Below are positions 14,803-21,346 of a DNA stretch of 30,815 nt, one piece after another. The DNA comes from Caryophanales bacterium UBA7278. GTDB taxonomy: Bacteria > Bacillota_I > Bacilli_A > RFN20 > CAG-826. The stretch covers positions 1 to 30,815 of the forward strand of contig DKRQ01000009.1 of assembly GCA_002472275.1 (NCBI GenBank), written 5' to 3'. Position numbers and translations under genes: made by a program. The notes beneath the pieces were generated by a model. The model did no database searches, was not told the origin of the DNA, and saw only the letters and a list, made by a program, of their open reading frames with translations. Numbering within the stretch: the stretch's first letter is position 1; every line of letters begins with the position of its first letter.

Positions 14803-15639
14803 ATGAACAAGAAACCTATCTGCGCAATCCTCTACGATTTCGACTCCACTCTCTCCCCCACCGACATGCAAGCCTATGGCTTCATCCCCCAAATGGGCAT
14901 GACGCCGGCCGAATTCTGGGGCAGGACGGGCGAATTCTCGCAGAAGACCGGTTGCGAAAAAATCCTCTCCTACCTCTACACGATGCTTTCCGTCGCCAAG
15001 GAAAAGAACATCAAGGTGACCCGCGAATTCCTCGCCGACTGCGGACGCGGCATCCAGTTCTTCCCCGGCGTCACCACCTGGTTCTCCCGCATCAACGAAT
15101 ACGGCGAGAAATACGGGGTGAAAGTCGAGCACTACCTCGTCTCCTCCGGCAACAAGGAAATCGTCGAAGGCTGCTCCATCGCCAAGGAATTCAAGGCCAT
15201 CTATGGCTGCGAATACATCTTCGACGAGGTCACAGGCGAGGCGATTTGGCCTAAGCTTGCCATCAACTACACCCAAAAGACCCAATACTTCTTCCGCATC
15301 TCCAAAGGCGCGATCGACGCGACCGACGATAACGCGGTCAACCAGAAGTCCCCTACCCGCCGCATCCCCTACGGCAACATCGTCTACATCGGCGATGGAA
15401 TGACCGACATCCCCTCGATGGTCATCGTCAAGAACAATGGGGGCCGTTCGATCGCCGTCTATCCTAAAGGCAAGGAAGACAAGGTCGGTTCCCTCTATGA
15501 CGATGGACGTGTGAACTTCGTCTCCGTCGCCGACTATTCCGCCGGAAAGAGACTAGAGAAATTCCTCCATCTCGTCATCCAATCGATCGCGGTCCGTCAA
15601 TCGATGGACAGCCTCGAGACGGCCGATCAGCCTAAGTAA
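14803..15639 (+). CDS. HAD-family phosphatase (phosphoserine-phosphatase-like)
   Basis: Cytosolic HAD hydrolase of 278 residues. Motif I is ILYDFDSTLSP (Asp at about 12 and 14; the usual DGT is DST). Motif II is the Ser in HYLVSSGNKE. Motif IV is YIGDGMTDIPSMVIV. The cap is helical and inserted between motifs I and II (PQMGMTPAEFWGR onward). The start at 14803 (MNKKPICAIL) is preferred because the frame upstream overlaps a promoter; there is no Shine-Dalgarno and the -10 box ends seven bases before ATG. It is monocistronic with its own terminator. The substrate is unknown. Confidence 0.9.
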   Translation: MNKKPICAILYDFDSTLSPTDMQAYGFIPQMGMTPAEFWGRTGEFSQKTGCEKILSYLYTMLSVAKEKNIKVTREFLADCGRGIQFFPGVTTWFSRINEYGEKYGVKVEHYLVSSGNKEIVEGCSIAKEFKAIYGCEYIFDEVTGEAIWPKLAINYTQKTQYFFRISKGAIDATDDNAVNQKSPTRRIPYGNIVYIGDGMTDIPSMVIVKNNGGRSIAVYPKGKEDKVGSLYDDGRVNFVSVADYSAGKRLEKFLHLVIQSIAVRQSMDSLETADQPK

Positions 15640-15656
15640 ACGAAACCAACACGGAA

Positions 15657-15682
15657 AAGAAGCCTAGCAGGTTTCTTTTTCT
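15657..15682 (+). terminator. Intrinsic terminator of the HAD gene
   Basis: AAGAAGCC-TAGCA-GGTTTCTT (eight pairs, one G-U) followed by TTTTTC. Confidence 0.8.
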
Positions 15683-15698
15683 TTTCCCTTTGCAGGCG

Positions 15699-15704
15699 TA
15701 TAGT
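15699..15704 (+). promoter_or_regulatory. -10 box seven bases before the ispD-like start
   Basis: TATAGT, then TGGAGCG and ATG. Transcription would start at or within a base or two of ATG. The GGAG in the gap could act as a ribosome site only if transcription starts further upstream. Confidence 0.4.
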
Positions 15705-15711
15705 TGGAGCG

Positions 15712-16395
15712 ATGGAGAACAAGACCCCCCACATCGCCCTCGTCCTTTTCGGGGGCAGCGGACTCCGCTTCGGAAGCGATATCCCCAAGCAATTCGTGAC
15801 CTTGATCGATAGGCCCCTCATCGAGGAGACCCTTTCCGCGTTAGAAGGCTGCCCCTCGGTCGAAGAGGTCCATTTGGTTACGCGTGCCGAGGACCAAGAA
15901 AAAACCAAGGAAATCGCCTCTAGATACCCTAAGGTCAAAGGCATCTACGAAGGCGGGAAGACCAGGCAAGACTCCGCTAGACTGGGACTCCTCGCTTTGC
16001 AAGGGAAGATCCCTGAGGATGCTTTGGTTGCCATCATGGACGGGGATCGTCCCTGCATCGAAGAGGAATTGCTTAGGCAAAACTATGAGAAAGCCGCCGA
16101 AAACGGCGCCTGCGTCACCGTCTCTTCCTGCAGCAACTCCGTCTTGCTCTCTAAAGACGGCGAAAAGGTATCTTCCTACCTTAAGCGCGACGAGGTCTAT
16201 CTCGTGGCGACCCCCCAGACCTTCTCTTATGGGGCCATCCTAAAATCCCATTTGGAGGCCAAAGAAGGTCACACGGACGACGCTTCCTTGTTTCAAGGAC
16301 CCGTGGCTTTGCTAAAATGGGGCAAGCAGAACGTGAAAATCACGACAAAGGAAGACGTCGAGGCATTCAAACAATGGAAAACGAGAAGAAAGTGA
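15712..16395 (+). CDS. IspD/TarI-family cytidylyltransferase
   Basis: Transfers CMP to a sugar alcohol phosphate: methylerythritol phosphate (IspD, isoprenoids) or ribitol phosphate (TarI, teichoic acid). 227 residues, Rossmann-like fold. Nucleotide loop is LFGGSGLRFGSDIPKQF (residues 8-24), with Gly-rich loop, Arg and Lys as in the family, though the usual AAGxGxR is changed to FGGSGLR. The usual HDAARP is replaced by MDGDRP. HTDDASL and KITTKEDVEAF near the end match the family's TDEAS and KIT..ED motifs. These changes leave IspD versus TarI open. It is the first gene of an operon; the S1-domain gene begins 22 bases before its stop. Confidence 0.85.
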   Translation: MENKTPHIALVLFGGSGLRFGSDIPKQFVTLIDRPLIEETLSALEGCPSVEEVHLVTRAEDQEKTKEIASRYPKVKGIYEGGKTRQDSARLGLLALQGKIPEDALVAIMDGDRPCIEEELLRQNYEKAAENGACVTVSSCSNSVLLSKDGEKVSSYLKRDEVYLVATPQTFSYGAILKSHLEAKEGHTDDASLFQGPVALLKWGKQNVKITTKEDVEAFKQWKTRRK

Positions 16396-16754
16396 ATTTG
16401 CCTCGCGTTGGCGAAATCGCGACCGGCACCGTGGTCAGGGTCTACCCGACCTACGCGATCCTCCTCTTTGAGGAAGGGTGGACCGGCCTCCTCCATATCA
16501 GCGAGCTATCCAATAACTACATCCGCCACTTCTCCTCTTTCGTGACGACCGGGGCCATCTATAACGTCAAGGTCATCTCGGTGGATGAGGCTTCTGGCAG
16601 TGTCCGCGTGTCGCTCAAGCAGATGAGCTCCGCGGAGAAAAGGAAGGCGTTTCTGCATAAGAAAATCGATCCAAAAGAGATCAATTCAAAGTCTCTTGAA
16701 GATAAATTGCCCGAATGGGTGAAAGAAGAAAACGAAGGAGAATTCCAATCATGA
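16374..16754 (+). CDS. S1 RNA-binding domain protein (CvfD/GSP13-like)
   Basis: 126 residues. A single S1 domain fills residues about 8-78: VGEIATGTVVRVYPTYAILLF, GLLHISELSNNYI, and VKVISVDEASGSVRVSLKQ. A charged tail follows (KRKAFLHKKIDP, then EEENEGEF-like acidic end). Small single-S1 proteins such as YugI/GSP13 and CvfD bind ribosomes or act as post-transcriptional regulators in Bacillota. It overlaps the upstream ispD-like gene by 22 bases and its TGA stop overlaps the pgi ATG (ATGA), so all three are translationally coupled. The start is chosen at ATG 16374 (MENEKK); in-frame residues upstream are shadow. Confidence 0.87.
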   Translation: MENEKKVNLPRVGEIATGTVVRVYPTYAILLFEEGWTGLLHISELSNNYIRHFSSFVTTGAIYNVKVISVDEASGSVRVSLKQMSSAEKRKAFLHKKIDPKEINSKSLEDKLPEWVKEENEGEFQS

Positions 16755-18025
16755 TCAAAGTCGATGCAAGCAAACTCGGCAGGGAAATCGATTATTCCCA
16801 TTACGCGAAGGAAGTGGCCCAAATCAACGAGTCCATCGAAAAGAGGACCGGGGCCGGAAACGACTTCCTAGGCTGGGCCAATTACCCCCTCACCTACGAC
16901 AAAGAAGAATTCGGCCGCATCCTAAAGGCCGCTAAGGAAATCCGCGATAACTACGAAGTCCTCGTCGTCTGCGGCATCGGCGGCTCCTACTTAGGGGCGC
17001 GCGCCGCGATCGAGGCGATCAACGGCCTCCACCACCAGGACAAAGTCGAAATCATCTGGTTCGGCCAGACCTTCGCCGCCTCCTATGTGAGCCAGGTCCT
17101 CAAATACCTCGAAGGCAAGAACTTCGCGATCAACGTCATCTCCAAATCCGGTACCACCACCGAGACCGCCTTGGCCTTCCGCCTCGTCCGCGACCTCCTC
17201 ATCAAGAAAGTCGGACCCGAAAAAGCCGCCAAGGCGATCTATGCGACCACCGACAAGGAAAAAGGCGCTCTCCTTGGCTTAGCCAAGAAGTATGGCTACG
17301 AAAGGTTCGTCCTTCCAAGCGACGTCGGCGGACGTTATAGCGTCTACACCGCGGTCGGCCTCCTCCCGATGGCGGTCGCCGGCATCGACATCCAGGCCTT
17401 CATGGATGGCGCTGAGGAAGCCCGCAAGGCCTATAGCACCGACGAGATCAACGAAGCCTACAAGTACGCGATCATCCGCCATCAGCTTTATAAGGAAGGC
17501 CTGCCGGTTGAAATGTTCGTCTCCTATGAGCCCCGCTTCGTCCAACTCGGCGAATGGTGGAAACAGCTCTTCGGCGAATCCGAGGGTAAGGACCACACCG
17601 GCCTTCTCCCCGACTCCGCGACCTTTACGACCGACCTGCACTCCCTTGGCCAGTTCATCCAGGAAGGATCCCCCGTCCTCTTCGAGACGATCCTTCAGGT
17701 CACTAGCCCCGAGGAAGACGTCGTCATCCCCCACGACGAGGATAACCTCGATGGCCTGAACTACCTCGAAGGCAAGACCTTGGACTACGTTTCCAAGAAA
17801 GCCTGCGACGGAACGGTCGACGCCCACGTCGAAGTCGGCAAGGTCCCCAATGTCCTCCTCCACATCGATTCGATGGGAGCCAAGGAACTAGGCCACCTCA
17901 TGTACTTCTTCATGAGGGCATGCGCGATGAGCTGCTACCTCAATGGGGTGAACCCCTTCAACCAGCCCGGCGTCGAAGTCTACAAGAAGAACATGTTCCA
18001 TCTTCTTGGCAAGCCCGGTTATTGA
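16751..18025 (+). CDS. pgi: Glucose-6-phosphate isomerase
   Basis: Interconverts glucose-6-phosphate and fructose-6-phosphate in glycolysis. 424 residues, close to the short Bacillota form. SIS-domain motifs: VVCGIGGSYLGARAAIEA, NVISKSGTTTETALAFR (sugar-phosphate binding), LPSDVGGRYSVYTAVGLLP, and the active-site Glu in QLGEWWKQLFGESEGK. The start ATG at 16751 follows AAGGAG with nine-base spacing and overlaps the preceding stop. It is the last gene of its operon, with a strong terminator 20 bases later. Nothing unusual in the enzyme; the company of an S1 RNA-binding gene is the odd part. Confidence 0.97.
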   Translation: MIKVDASKLGREIDYSHYAKEVAQINESIEKRTGAGNDFLGWANYPLTYDKEEFGRILKAAKEIRDNYEVLVVCGIGGSYLGARAAIEAINGLHHQDKVEIIWFGQTFAASYVSQVLKYLEGKNFAINVISKSGTTTETALAFRLVRDLLIKKVGPEKAAKAIYATTDKEKGALLGLAKKYGYERFVLPSDVGGRYSVYTAVGLLPMAVAGIDIQAFMDGAEEARKAYSTDEINEAYKYAIIRHQLYKEGLPVEMFVSYEPRFVQLGEWWKQLFGESEGKDHTGLLPDSATFTTDLHSLGQFIQEGSPVLFETILQVTSPEEDVVIPHDEDNLDGLNYLEGKTLDYVSKKACDGTVDAHVEVGKVPNVLLHIDSMGAKELGHLMYFFMRACAMSCYLNGVNPFNQPGVEVYKKNMFHLLGKPGY

Positions 18026-18045
18026 TCCGTAGACAATAGCAAAAC

Positions 18046-18073
18046 AAGGCTTAGGGAAACCTAGGCCTTTTTT
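18046..18073 (+). terminator. Intrinsic terminator of the ispD-S1-pgi operon
   Basis: Ten-pair stem AAGGCTTAGG / CCTAGGCCTT with GAAA tetraloop, followed by TTTTTT. Confidence 0.95.
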
Positions 18074-18077
18074 CTAG

Positions 18078-18102
18078 GAAAAAAGCGCCCATGAAGGACG
18101 CT
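18078..18102 (-). terminator. Intrinsic terminator of the tRNA cluster
   Basis: Minus-strand RNA AGCGTCC-TTCAT-GGGCGCT (seven pairs, one G-U) followed by TTTTTT, 17 bases past tRNA-Lys. It lies back to back with the pgi terminator. Confidence 0.9.
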
Positions 18103-18118
18103 TCCAACTACCCCTATT

Positions 18119-18193
18119 TGGTCCCCCGCCTGAGGCTCGAACTCAGGACCCCTTGATTAAAAGTCAAGTGCTCTACCACTGAGCTAGCGGAGG
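18119..18193 (-). tRNA. tRNA-Lys (anticodon TTT)
   Basis: 75 bases with encoded CCA. Acceptor CCTCCGC/GCGGGGG, D-arm GCTCAGTGGTAGAGC, anticodon loop CTTTTAA, T-loop TTCGAGC. Last gene of the four-tRNA cluster. Confidence 0.96.
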
Positions 18194-18196
18194 ATA

Positions 18197-18271
18197 TGGC
18201 TGGGGTGGCTGGGATCGGACCAGCGCGTCAGGGAGTCAAAGTCCCTTGCCTTACCGCTTGGCTACACCCCA
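18197..18271 (-). tRNA. tRNA-Gln (anticodon TTG)
   Basis: 75 bases with encoded CCA. Acceptor TGGGGTG/CACCCCA with discriminator G, anticodon loop CTTTGAC presenting TTG. Only three bases from tRNA-Lys. Confidence 0.96.
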
Positions 18272-18280
18272 ATAAAAAGG

Positions 18281-18364
18281 TGGTGGGTGAAGATGGATTT
18301 GAACCACCGAACCCGAAGGAGCTGATTTACAGTCAGCCGCGTTTGGCCACTTCGCTATTCACCC
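18281..18364 (-). tRNA. tRNA-Tyr (anticodon GTA)
   Basis: 84 bases with encoded CCA and a class II variable arm (TCCTTCGGGT region). Acceptor GGGTGAA/TTCACCC, anticodon loop CTGTAAA presenting GTA. Confidence 0.96.
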
Positions 18365-18397
18365 ACGCCACTCGCACGTTCGTTGCCCCGAACAAGA

Positions 18398-18472
18398 TGG
18401 TGGATGCTGTAGGTTTCGAACCTACGACCCCCGCCTTGTAAGGGCGATGCTCTCCCGCTGAGCTAAGCATCC
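18398..18472 (-). tRNA. tRNA-Val (anticodon TAC)
   Basis: 75 bases with encoded CCA. Acceptor GGATGCT/AGCATCC, anticodon loop CTTACAA presenting TAC. First gene of the cluster in transcription order Val-Tyr-Gln-Lys. The plus-strand ORF across the cluster, with VGFEPTT-type sequence, is the familiar tRNA antisense artefact. Confidence 0.96.
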
Positions 18473-18476
18473 GAGA

Positions 18477-18495
18477 GGGCGCTTCAAACGCGCCC
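18477..18495 (-). other. Leader hairpin before the tRNA cluster
   Basis: GGGCGC / GCGCCC, six GC-rich pairs with a seven-base loop, between the promoter and tRNA-Val. There is no T-tract, so it is probably a processing or leader structure. Confidence 0.5.
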
Positions 18496-18499
18496 ATAA

Positions 18500-18528
18500 A
18501 GTTTACAATCGTGCGTGGGAAAGGTCAA
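18500..18528 (-). promoter_or_regulatory. Promoter of the tRNA cluster
   Basis: Minus strand TTGACC (18523-18528), 17 bases, TAAACT (18500-18505). Confidence 0.8.
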
Positions 18529-18635
18529 CGAAAAAGAAGAAAAGGGAAAAAGTGCCCAAACCATCGACATTTTCTTGATGAAATCTAGGCTTTTTCGCCC
18601 TCAATAATCAGCAAATCGCGCCAATCCTCGGGCAA

Positions 18636-18667
18636 GAAAAAACCTCCTGCATGGTAGCGAGGAGGTT
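18636..18667 (-). terminator. Intrinsic terminator of hypB
   Basis: Minus-strand RNA AACCTCCT / AGGAGGTT (eight pairs, 11-base loop) followed by TTTTTTC, ten bases after the stop. The remaining bases up to the tRNA promoter (18529-18635) show no gene. Confidence 0.9.
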
Positions 18668-18676
18668 AGATTGGCT

Positions 18677-19354
18677 TTAGGCCTTTTTGACGCGGGCCAC
18701 TTCTGCCCTGAGGTAATCGAACCAGGCATCCAGCCCTTCGCCCGTTTTGGCGGAGACTGGCATGACCTTAATGTCGGGATTCCTCATCTTGGCGGCCTTG
18801 GTGGCGGCGTCGAGGCGGAAGTCGAATAGGTCCATCACGTCGCATTTGGTGACGACCATAGCCTTGGAGACCTGGAACATCAAAGGATACTTGAGGGGTT
18901 TGTCGTCTCCTTCGGGGGTGCTTAGGAGCATGACGTTGATCTGGGCGCCCGTGTCGAATTCGGCGGGGCAGACGAGGTTACCGACGTTTTCTAGGAAGAT
19001 GAGGTCGTAATGCTTATCGCCAAATCCCTCTAGGCCCTGACGGGTCATCTCGGCCGTCAGGTGGCACATGCCCCCGGTATGAAGCTGCACGGATTCGGCG
19101 CCCGCTTCCTGGATGCGGTAAGCGTCGACGTCGGAATCGATGTCCGCCTCGAGGACGGCGATTTTCATCTCGTCCTTGAGCGCTTTGATGGTGGCTTTTA
19201 GAAGAGTGGTTTTGCCAGCGCCAGGCGAGGCCATGACGTTGATGAGAAGGGTGCCTTTGCCGTTCAGCTCGGCACGGAGGTTATCGGCCGCGAGTTCGTT
19301 TTTGGCGAAGACGGATTCCTTGACCTCGATGATTTTGATTTTGTCCATGGGCAT
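18677..19354 (-). CDS. hypB: Hydrogenase/urease nickel incorporation GTPase HypB
   Basis: SIMIBI-class GTPase that helps load nickel into NiFe hydrogenase (with HypA) and sometimes urease. 225 residues, typical length. P-loop ASPGAGKTT (residues 42-50), switch region LEADIDSDVDAYRI, metal-site cysteines in HTGGMCHLTAEM and ENVGNLVCPAEFDTG, and guanine-specific TKCD. It lacks the His-rich N-terminal nickel store of some HypBs. ATG at 19354 follows AGAGG by seven bases; a second ATG two codons later is possible. No hypA, other hyp genes, hydrogenase or urease genes are in the window, and hypB has its own terminator, so it is an orphan here. Confidence 0.94.
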   Translation of the reverse strand: MPMDKIKIIEVKESVFAKNELAADNLRAELNGKGTLLINVMASPGAGKTTLLKATIKALKDEMKIAVLEADIDSDVDAYRIQEAGAESVQLHTGGMCHLTAEMTRQGLEGFGDKHYDLIFLENVGNLVCPAEFDTGAQINVMLLSTPEGDDKPLKYPLMFQVSKAMVVTKCDVMDLFDFRLDAATKAAKMRNPDIKVMPVSAKTGEGLDAWFDYLRAEVARVKKA

Positions 19355-19405
19355 ACTCTAACCTCTTTTTCCAAGAAAAACACGGGATTTGCATTAGAAA
19401 ACGAA

Positions 19406-19434
19406 AGAAAAAGCGCCCACGCAAGCGCGGACGC
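19406..19434 (-). terminator. Intrinsic terminator of the six-TM protein gene
   Basis: Minus-strand RNA with a nine-pair stem starting GCGTCCGCG and ending CGTGGGCGC (loop CTTG), followed by TTTTTC. Confidence 0.88.
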
Positions 19435-19453
19435 CTAGTCTTAGGCAAGAAAC

Positions 19454-19987
19454 TTATTTCTTCCTGGAGATCTTCTTCCCGTCGGTCAAAGCGAGGACGG
19501 TGAAGAGCAAACCGAAGGCGGCGATCAAAGAGCCGACGACGATCCAGAAGACCCTGTGGAAGTCCGCACCAAGGACATACCAGAGGATGCCGAAGGTGGC
19601 CATGAGGGCACCGATGACAATAACGCCGATTCCAAAGGGAACCTGCTTATGGGCGATCGGGTAGATGCCATAGATCACAAGTGCGACACCGAAACCAAGG
19701 ACGGCGGCGACGAGGACGGAGACAAAGGCTCCGGCGACATCGGCCTGACCGACGAAGAGGGCGATGGCGATCGCGATGAGGGCACCGGCTCCGCACATGG
19801 TGATCATGCTCGGGGCTTGCTTCTTGTAGACCCCATAGGCCTCCAAGGCGAGCATAAGGGCGCCAGCGATGACGGCGGCGACGCCGATGTAGATGTTCAT
19901 CACGGACTGACCGCCAAAGATGGCGATGAGGATACCAACAGCCATGGCGATGACGCCTTTGATGACGTTAACGACTTTTTCGTTCAT
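19454..19987 (-). CDS. Six-TM membrane protein, HdeD/DUF308-like
   Basis: 177 residues, nearly all hydrophobic, with about six TM helices in three hairpins and a basic C-terminus (TDGKKISRKK). The pattern GVIAMAVGILIAIFGG, then repeated GIGVIVIGALMATFGI-like segments, resembles the HdeD/DUF308 group of small Gly/Ala-rich membrane proteins with internal repeats. Role unknown; HdeD in enterobacteria is linked to acid stress, but that cannot be carried over. Shine-Dalgarno AAAGGAG lies about nine bases before ATG. Monocistronic, with its own promoter and terminator. Confidence 0.78.
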   Translation of the reverse strand: MNEKVVNVIKGVIAMAVGILIAIFGGQSVMNIYIGVAAVIAGALMLALEAYGVYKKQAPSMITMCGAGALIAIAIALFVGQADVAGAFVSVLVAAVLGFGVALVIYGIYPIAHKQVPFGIGVIVIGALMATFGILWYVLGADFHRVFWIVVGSLIAAFGLLFTVLALTDGKKISRKK

Positions 19988-20012
19988 GTTTTTTTACTCC
20001 TTTCCGGCGCAT

Positions 20013-20040
20013 ATTTTAGCCATTTGGGGCTTTATGTTAA
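20013..20040 (-). promoter_or_regulatory. Promoter of the six-TM protein gene
   Basis: Minus strand TTAACA (20035-20040), 16 bases, TAAAAT (20013-20018) with extended TGG upstream. Leader about 20 bases including AAAGGAG. Confidence 0.7.
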
Positions 20041-20153
20041 AGAGAGTGGGCGCATTGTCATAAAGGCGAATCGCTTGACCAAGCGTAAAAGCAGGCCTTC
20101 ATAGAAGGAAAAAGTAAGGCCACATTTAGCTTTAACGCTTCCTTGTCTTCTCT

Positions 20154-20168
20154 ATTGGCTTTGCCAAT
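20154..20168. promoter_or_regulatory. Inverted repeat upstream of the nuclease gene
   Basis: ATTGGC-TTT-GCCAAT, perfect six-base arms, about 40 bases before the nuclease start. Could be a repressor site or a leader hairpin; no evidence separates these. The rest of the gap (20041-20153) shows no gene. Confidence 0.4.
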
Positions 20169-20197
20169 TCTTTACTAACGCGCACGGAGGAACCATA

Positions 20198-20212
20198 ATG
20201 AAAGATGCATGA
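20198..20212 (+). CDS. Four-codon leader ORF (MKDA) overlapping the nuclease start
   Basis: ATG AAA GAT GCA TGA. The strong ribosome site GGAGG (20186-20190) is seven bases before this ATG but 18 bases before the nuclease ATG, so ribosomes should load here. The TGA overlaps the nuclease ATG (ATGA at 20209-20212), giving translational coupling. The frames differ, so a simple longer nuclease start is excluded unless an indel is present. Confidence 0.5.
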   Translation: MKDA

Positions 20213-21333
20213 AACCCGTCCGCGGAATCTTGATCCTCTCCCTTGCGGCCCTCGTGGCCTGCGCTGGCGAGCCGGTACGTCCTTCCGAATCGTCGGATTT
20301 GACGATTCCTTCTAGCGACATCTCTTTCTCGCAGATTTCCTCCTCCGAGGTTTCTTCCCCTGAGGTCTCGTCTTCGCCCTCTTCTAGCGAGTCGAGCCAA
20401 GAGAGCGAACCCGAACCTGAGCCTTCTTCGTCCGAGAGTTCTCCCGAGGAATCTTCCTCCAGCGAATCCTTCTCCAGCAGTTCCGAATCGAGTTCGGAGC
20501 AAAGCAGCGAGGAAAGCTCGCAGCATAGTTCCGAATCTTCCTCCGAGAGTTCTTCCAGCTCTTCCGCGTCCAGTTCCTCTTCCATTGAGCCCTACACCGG
20601 TTATTACCAGGGCATCAGCACCACTTCGACAGGGGCCACTTTGAAGACCTCGCTTTATAACCTCATCAAGGGTCACACCGACAATGGGTATGGCTTCGCC
20701 TACGAAGCCTATCAAACGACCGACGTCGACGAAAACGGCAAGATCATCGACATCTATTCGAATCAGCATTTCGATCCCGTCAAAGACCATCAAGGCGCCC
20801 CTGGCAAAGGCAACTACTCGAAGGAAGGCGACTGCTATAACCGCGAGCACACCGTACCCCAAAGCGTCTTCAACGAGGCGAGGCCCATGGTTTCCGATCT
20901 GCACCACTTGTTGCCCACTGACGGCTATGCCAATAACCGCAGGAGCAACTACCCTCATGCCGAGGTGGCCACCGCCACCTGGACCTCCTCCAACGGCTGC
21001 AAACTAGGCAACTCCGTTACCTCGGGCTATACGGGCAAGGCCTTTGAGGTGCCCGACCAATACAAAGGCGACATCGCCCGCATCTATTTCTACATGGTCA
21101 CCCGTTACGAAAACGTGCTGAAAAACTGGAAGACCTTCGAGGCCTTCACCAAGAACTCCTACCCGTCCCTATCCTCTTGGGCCATCACCCTTTACCTCAA
21201 ATGGTCGGATATGGATCCGGTGTCCGAAAAGGAAATCAAACGCAACGACGCGGTCTATGCTTACCAAAAGAACCGCAACCCGTTCGTGGACCATCCAGAA
21301 TTCGCCCATAGAATCTGGGACAGCGCAAAATAA
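20209..21333 (+). CDS. Secreted endonuclease I family lipoprotein with Ser/Glu-rich stalk
   Basis: Non-specific extracellular DNase/RNase of the EndA/endonuclease I type (His-Me finger fold), 374 residues. Lipoprotein signal with lipobox LVAC and lipidated Cys18. Residues about 21-125 are a low-complexity stalk of Ser, Glu and Pro (long Ser runs and an EPEPEP stretch), then the catalytic domain. The His-Me finger is CYNREHTVPQSVFNEA (general base His214) with VSDLHHLLPTDGYANNRRSN and its metal-binding residues. A final RNPFVDHPEF block is typical of the family. The stalk would hold the enzyme away from the membrane. It is probably coupled to the short leader ORF. The low-complexity DNA gives long false ORFs on the other strand. 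Confidence 0.92.
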   Translation: MKPVRGILILSLAALVACAGEPVRPSESSDLTIPSSDISFSQISSSEVSSPEVSSSPSSSESSQESEPEPEPSSSESSPEESSSSESFSSSSESSSEQSSEESSQHSSESSSESSSSSSASSSSSIEPYTGYYQGISTTSTGATLKTSLYNLIKGHTDNGYGFAYEAYQTTDVDENGKIIDIYSNQHFDPVKDHQGAPGKGNYSKEGDCYNREHTVPQSVFNEARPMVSDLHHLLPTDGYANNRRSNYPHAEVATATWTSSNGCKLGNSVTSGYTGKAFEVPDQYKGDIARIYFYMVTRYENVLKNWKTFEAFTKNSYPSLSSWAITLYLKWSDMDPVSEKEIKRNDAVYAYQKNRNPFVDHPEFAHRIWDSAK

Positions 21334-21346
21334 AGGGGGTTTTACG

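Noticed and set aside
18196..18441. ORF on the plus strand across the tRNA cluster (VGFEPTT-type peptide)
   Set aside because: Antisense to tRNA-Gln, -Tyr and -Val; this peptide pattern is a recurrent annotation artefact of tRNA T-arms.
20152..20958. Two long minus-strand ORFs opposite the nuclease gene, one Glu/Leu/Ser-rich and one Arg/Gly-rich
   Set aside because: They come from the low-complexity TCC/GAG repeats that encode the Ser/Glu stalk. No ribosome site or domain, and the plus-strand gene is certain.
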